The notes beneath the pieces were generated by a model that had not been told where the DNA came from, did no database searches, and saw only the letters and a program-made list of their open reading frames with translations. Shown here in pieces: positions 62,684 through 64,000 of a stretch of 64,000 nt of DNA. The DNA comes from Treponema sp. UBA792 (lineage in GTDB: Bacteria; Spirochaetota; Spirochaetia; Treponematales; Treponemataceae). Each line of letters starts with the position of its first letter. Position 1 is the first letter of the stretch. The stretch is from contig DBIW01000020.1 in NCBI GenBank assembly GCA_002296965.1, positions 1-64,000 of the forward strand, in the 5' to 3' direction. A program made the position numbers and the translations under genes.

Positions 62684-64000
62684 TCATATCTCGCCTTCGT
62701 AGACAAGCAGATCCTTTCCGTCAATCGAAACAGTAAGCCCGGCCTCAATCGTGCGTGACGATGAGCCTGTATCCGCGATCCAGACAAGATTCGGATTTAT
62801 CAGCTTTATCGTATCAGCGTGGAGCTCATTCGAGCCGGTGACTATCATGCCGTCAACAAGCCTCAGAATCGGAATCCAGTTCTCGTCGACAGCGGGGCAC
62901 AGAAGAATTTCCCCGCGCTTGTGCCTGAGACCGTTTATCGCATCATCGGGAGATGCAGCCTTGACAATCCGGCCCGAAATTCTGGTGCCTCCGTCGCCGT
63001 ATCCTCCGGTTCTGCCGCGTGCAAGGACATTTCCTACAAGCAGAATTCTTATTGTATTTACGGGAATCGGACTTGCGAGGGGAATTCCGGCGCACAGTAC
63101 AATCCGGTCGCTGCGGTGGACATATCCGGCCTCAAGCGTGGATTTCACGGCGTTCTGAATCATCTCCTCGCTGTCATCCGCGATTTTCGGAACAAGAAGC
63201 GGAATCACGCCCCAGTTAAGGAGAAGCTGCCTCTGGACGGAAGGATTCGGAGTCACGGCGATTACAGCCTGCTCCGGACGGAACGTGCTTATCATCCTTG
63301 CGGTATGTCCGCTGAGCGTAGGCACAAGAATCACCATGGCCTTTATCTGGTCTGCCGTCATATACGCCATGCGGGACATGACCTTTCCCATCGTTATTCC
63401 GCCTTCCGGCTCCGGCACGGCCTCCTTGATTCTGGCGCAGTATTCGGCGCTGTCCTCCACAGTCTGGGCGATTCTCGCCATCGTCTCCACCGCCTGGACG
63501 GGCCATGCTCCGTTTGCCGTCTCTCCCGAAAGCATTACGGCATCCGTTCCGTCAAAAATCGCATTCGCCACATCCGTAAGCTCGGCTCTCGTGGGACGCG
63601 GATTCACAATCATGGAGTCCAGCATCTGCGTAGCCGTTATCACCGGCTTTCCGGCATTGCGGCATTCCGTTATTATATGCTTCTGGGCAAGGGGAATGCG
63701 CTCCGTGGGAAGCTGCACGCCGAGATCTCCGCGCGCGACCATAATGCCGTCAGCCGCCTCCGCAATCTCCGCGATATTGTCCAGCCCCTCCTCGTTCTCG
63801 ATTTTCGCGATTATCTTCATGTTAGAGCCGAGCGACTCAAGATAGCGCCGTATCTCATGCACCTCCGAGGCGAAACTGACGAAACTGGCCGCGACAAAAT
63901 CACACTTCATCTTCACGCAGAACGCGATGTCATCCTTATCCTGCCCGCTCATTATCGGAAGTCCGGCATGAATTCCTATGAGATTGACATTCTTGCGGCT
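62684..64000 (-). CDS. pyk: Pyruvate kinase, 5' end beyond the window
   Basis: Pyruvate kinase makes pyruvate and ATP from phosphoenolpyruvate. The part in the window (439 codons) has the barrel core with KIIAKIENEEGLDNIAEI, the metal and substrate loop MVARGDLGVQLP, and ITATQMLDSM; then the C-terminal allosteric-type domain and an extra C-terminal segment (about 85 residues, from GRIVKAASPDDA) resembling the PEP-utilizer mobile domain of longer bacterial pyruvate kinases. The frame is open to base 64000, so the true start lies outside; an ATG at 63952 is internal. Convergent with serS. Confidence 0.95.
   Translation of the reverse strand, partial: SRKNVNLIGIHAGLPIMSGQDKDDIAFCVKMKCDFVAASFVSFASEVHEIRRYLESLGSNMKIIAKIENEEGLDNIAEIAEAADGIMVARGDLGVQLPTERIPLAQKHIITECRNAGKPVITATQMLDSMIVNPRPTRAELTDVANAIFDGTDAVMLSGETANGAWPVQAVETMARIAQTVEDSAEYCARIKEAVPEPEGGITMGKVMSRMAYMTADQIKAMVILVPTLSGHTARMISTFRPEQAVIAVTPNPSVQRQLLLNWGVIPLLVPKIADDSEEMIQNAVKSTLEAGYVHRSDRIVLCAGIPLASPIPVNTIRILLVGNVLARGRTGGYGDGGTRISGRIVKAASPDDAINGLRHKRGEILLCPAVDENWIPILRLVDGMIVTGSNELHADTIKLINPNLVWIADTGSSSRTIEAGLTVSIDGKDLLVYEGEI

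Overview
The window looks like chromosome of a spirochaete, most likely a Treponema or close relative, with a moderately high GC content. The partial 16S rRNA at the left edge has a spirochaete-like V3 region. A NusG paralogue, a CapD-type dehydratase, a DegT aminotransferase and three xanthine-dehydrogenase-like subunits follow one another in an order that, from memory, resembles the TP0077-TP0081 neighbourhood of T. pallidum. I see no phage, insertion sequence, plasmid gene, CRISPR array or tRNA gene.

Layout. 1-1134: 5' half of a 16S rRNA gene (minus strand), its leader, a strong promoter and phased A-tracts. 1231-8913: hybrid sensor kinase with a LuxR-type output, a possible 27-residue membrane peptide, tRNA-dihydrouridine synthase, CYTH protein, a structured leader in front of a DUF975 membrane protein and SppA, and an RNA/DNA methyltransferase. 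8991-11550: infC-rpmI-rplT, continuing into a coiled-coil ZapB-like protein, ZapA and a YaiI/YqxD protein. 11529-20242: GAF/HD-GYP phosphodiesterase, NOL1/NOP2/Sun methyltransferase, GH95 fucosidase, ClpB and a LacI-family regulator. 20380-29828: acidic SPOR protein with a secreted partner, then on the other strand NusG paralogue, CapD, DegT and a three-gene complex that resembles molybdenum hydroxylases but has lost the cofactor-binding motifs. 29832-37516: QueA, a chemoreceptor, an aminotransferase, a solute-binding lipoprotein and a Uup-type ABC-F ATPase. 37590-43605: ferrous iron operon (feoA-like, feoA, feoB, Cys-rich protein) with a palindromic operator, a HAD phosphatase, and a DtxR-family regulator with iron-type metal ligands followed by an AI-2E-family exporter and a PAP2 phosphatase. 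43662-51004: membrane-anchored HEXXH protein, a small unknown protein, and an amino-acid operon (ThrA, fused DAHP synthase/prephenate dehydratase, IlvN). 51287-64000: second chemoreceptor, glycosyltransferase, DEAD-box helicase, SMC with no recognisable hinge, a cell-envelope trio, seryl-tRNA synthetase and the 3' part of pyruvate kinase.

Themes. The clearest unexplained signal is promoter geometry: about a dozen genes have a good -10 box ending only 6-10 bases before the start codon and no Shine-Dalgarno sequence, which predicts leaderless mRNAs. Genes inside operons, and several leadered genes, have ordinary GGAGG-like sites. A second signal is the very high density of the hexamer GAATTC in all reading frames. 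A third is the redox complex at 26247-29828, whose flavin subunit looks intact, whose iron-sulphur subunit is mostly intact, and whose molybdopterin subunit looks cofactor-free.

Start sites were chosen from ribosome binding sites, promoter spacing and family alignment from memory. No database search was possible, so family names rest on recognised motifs.
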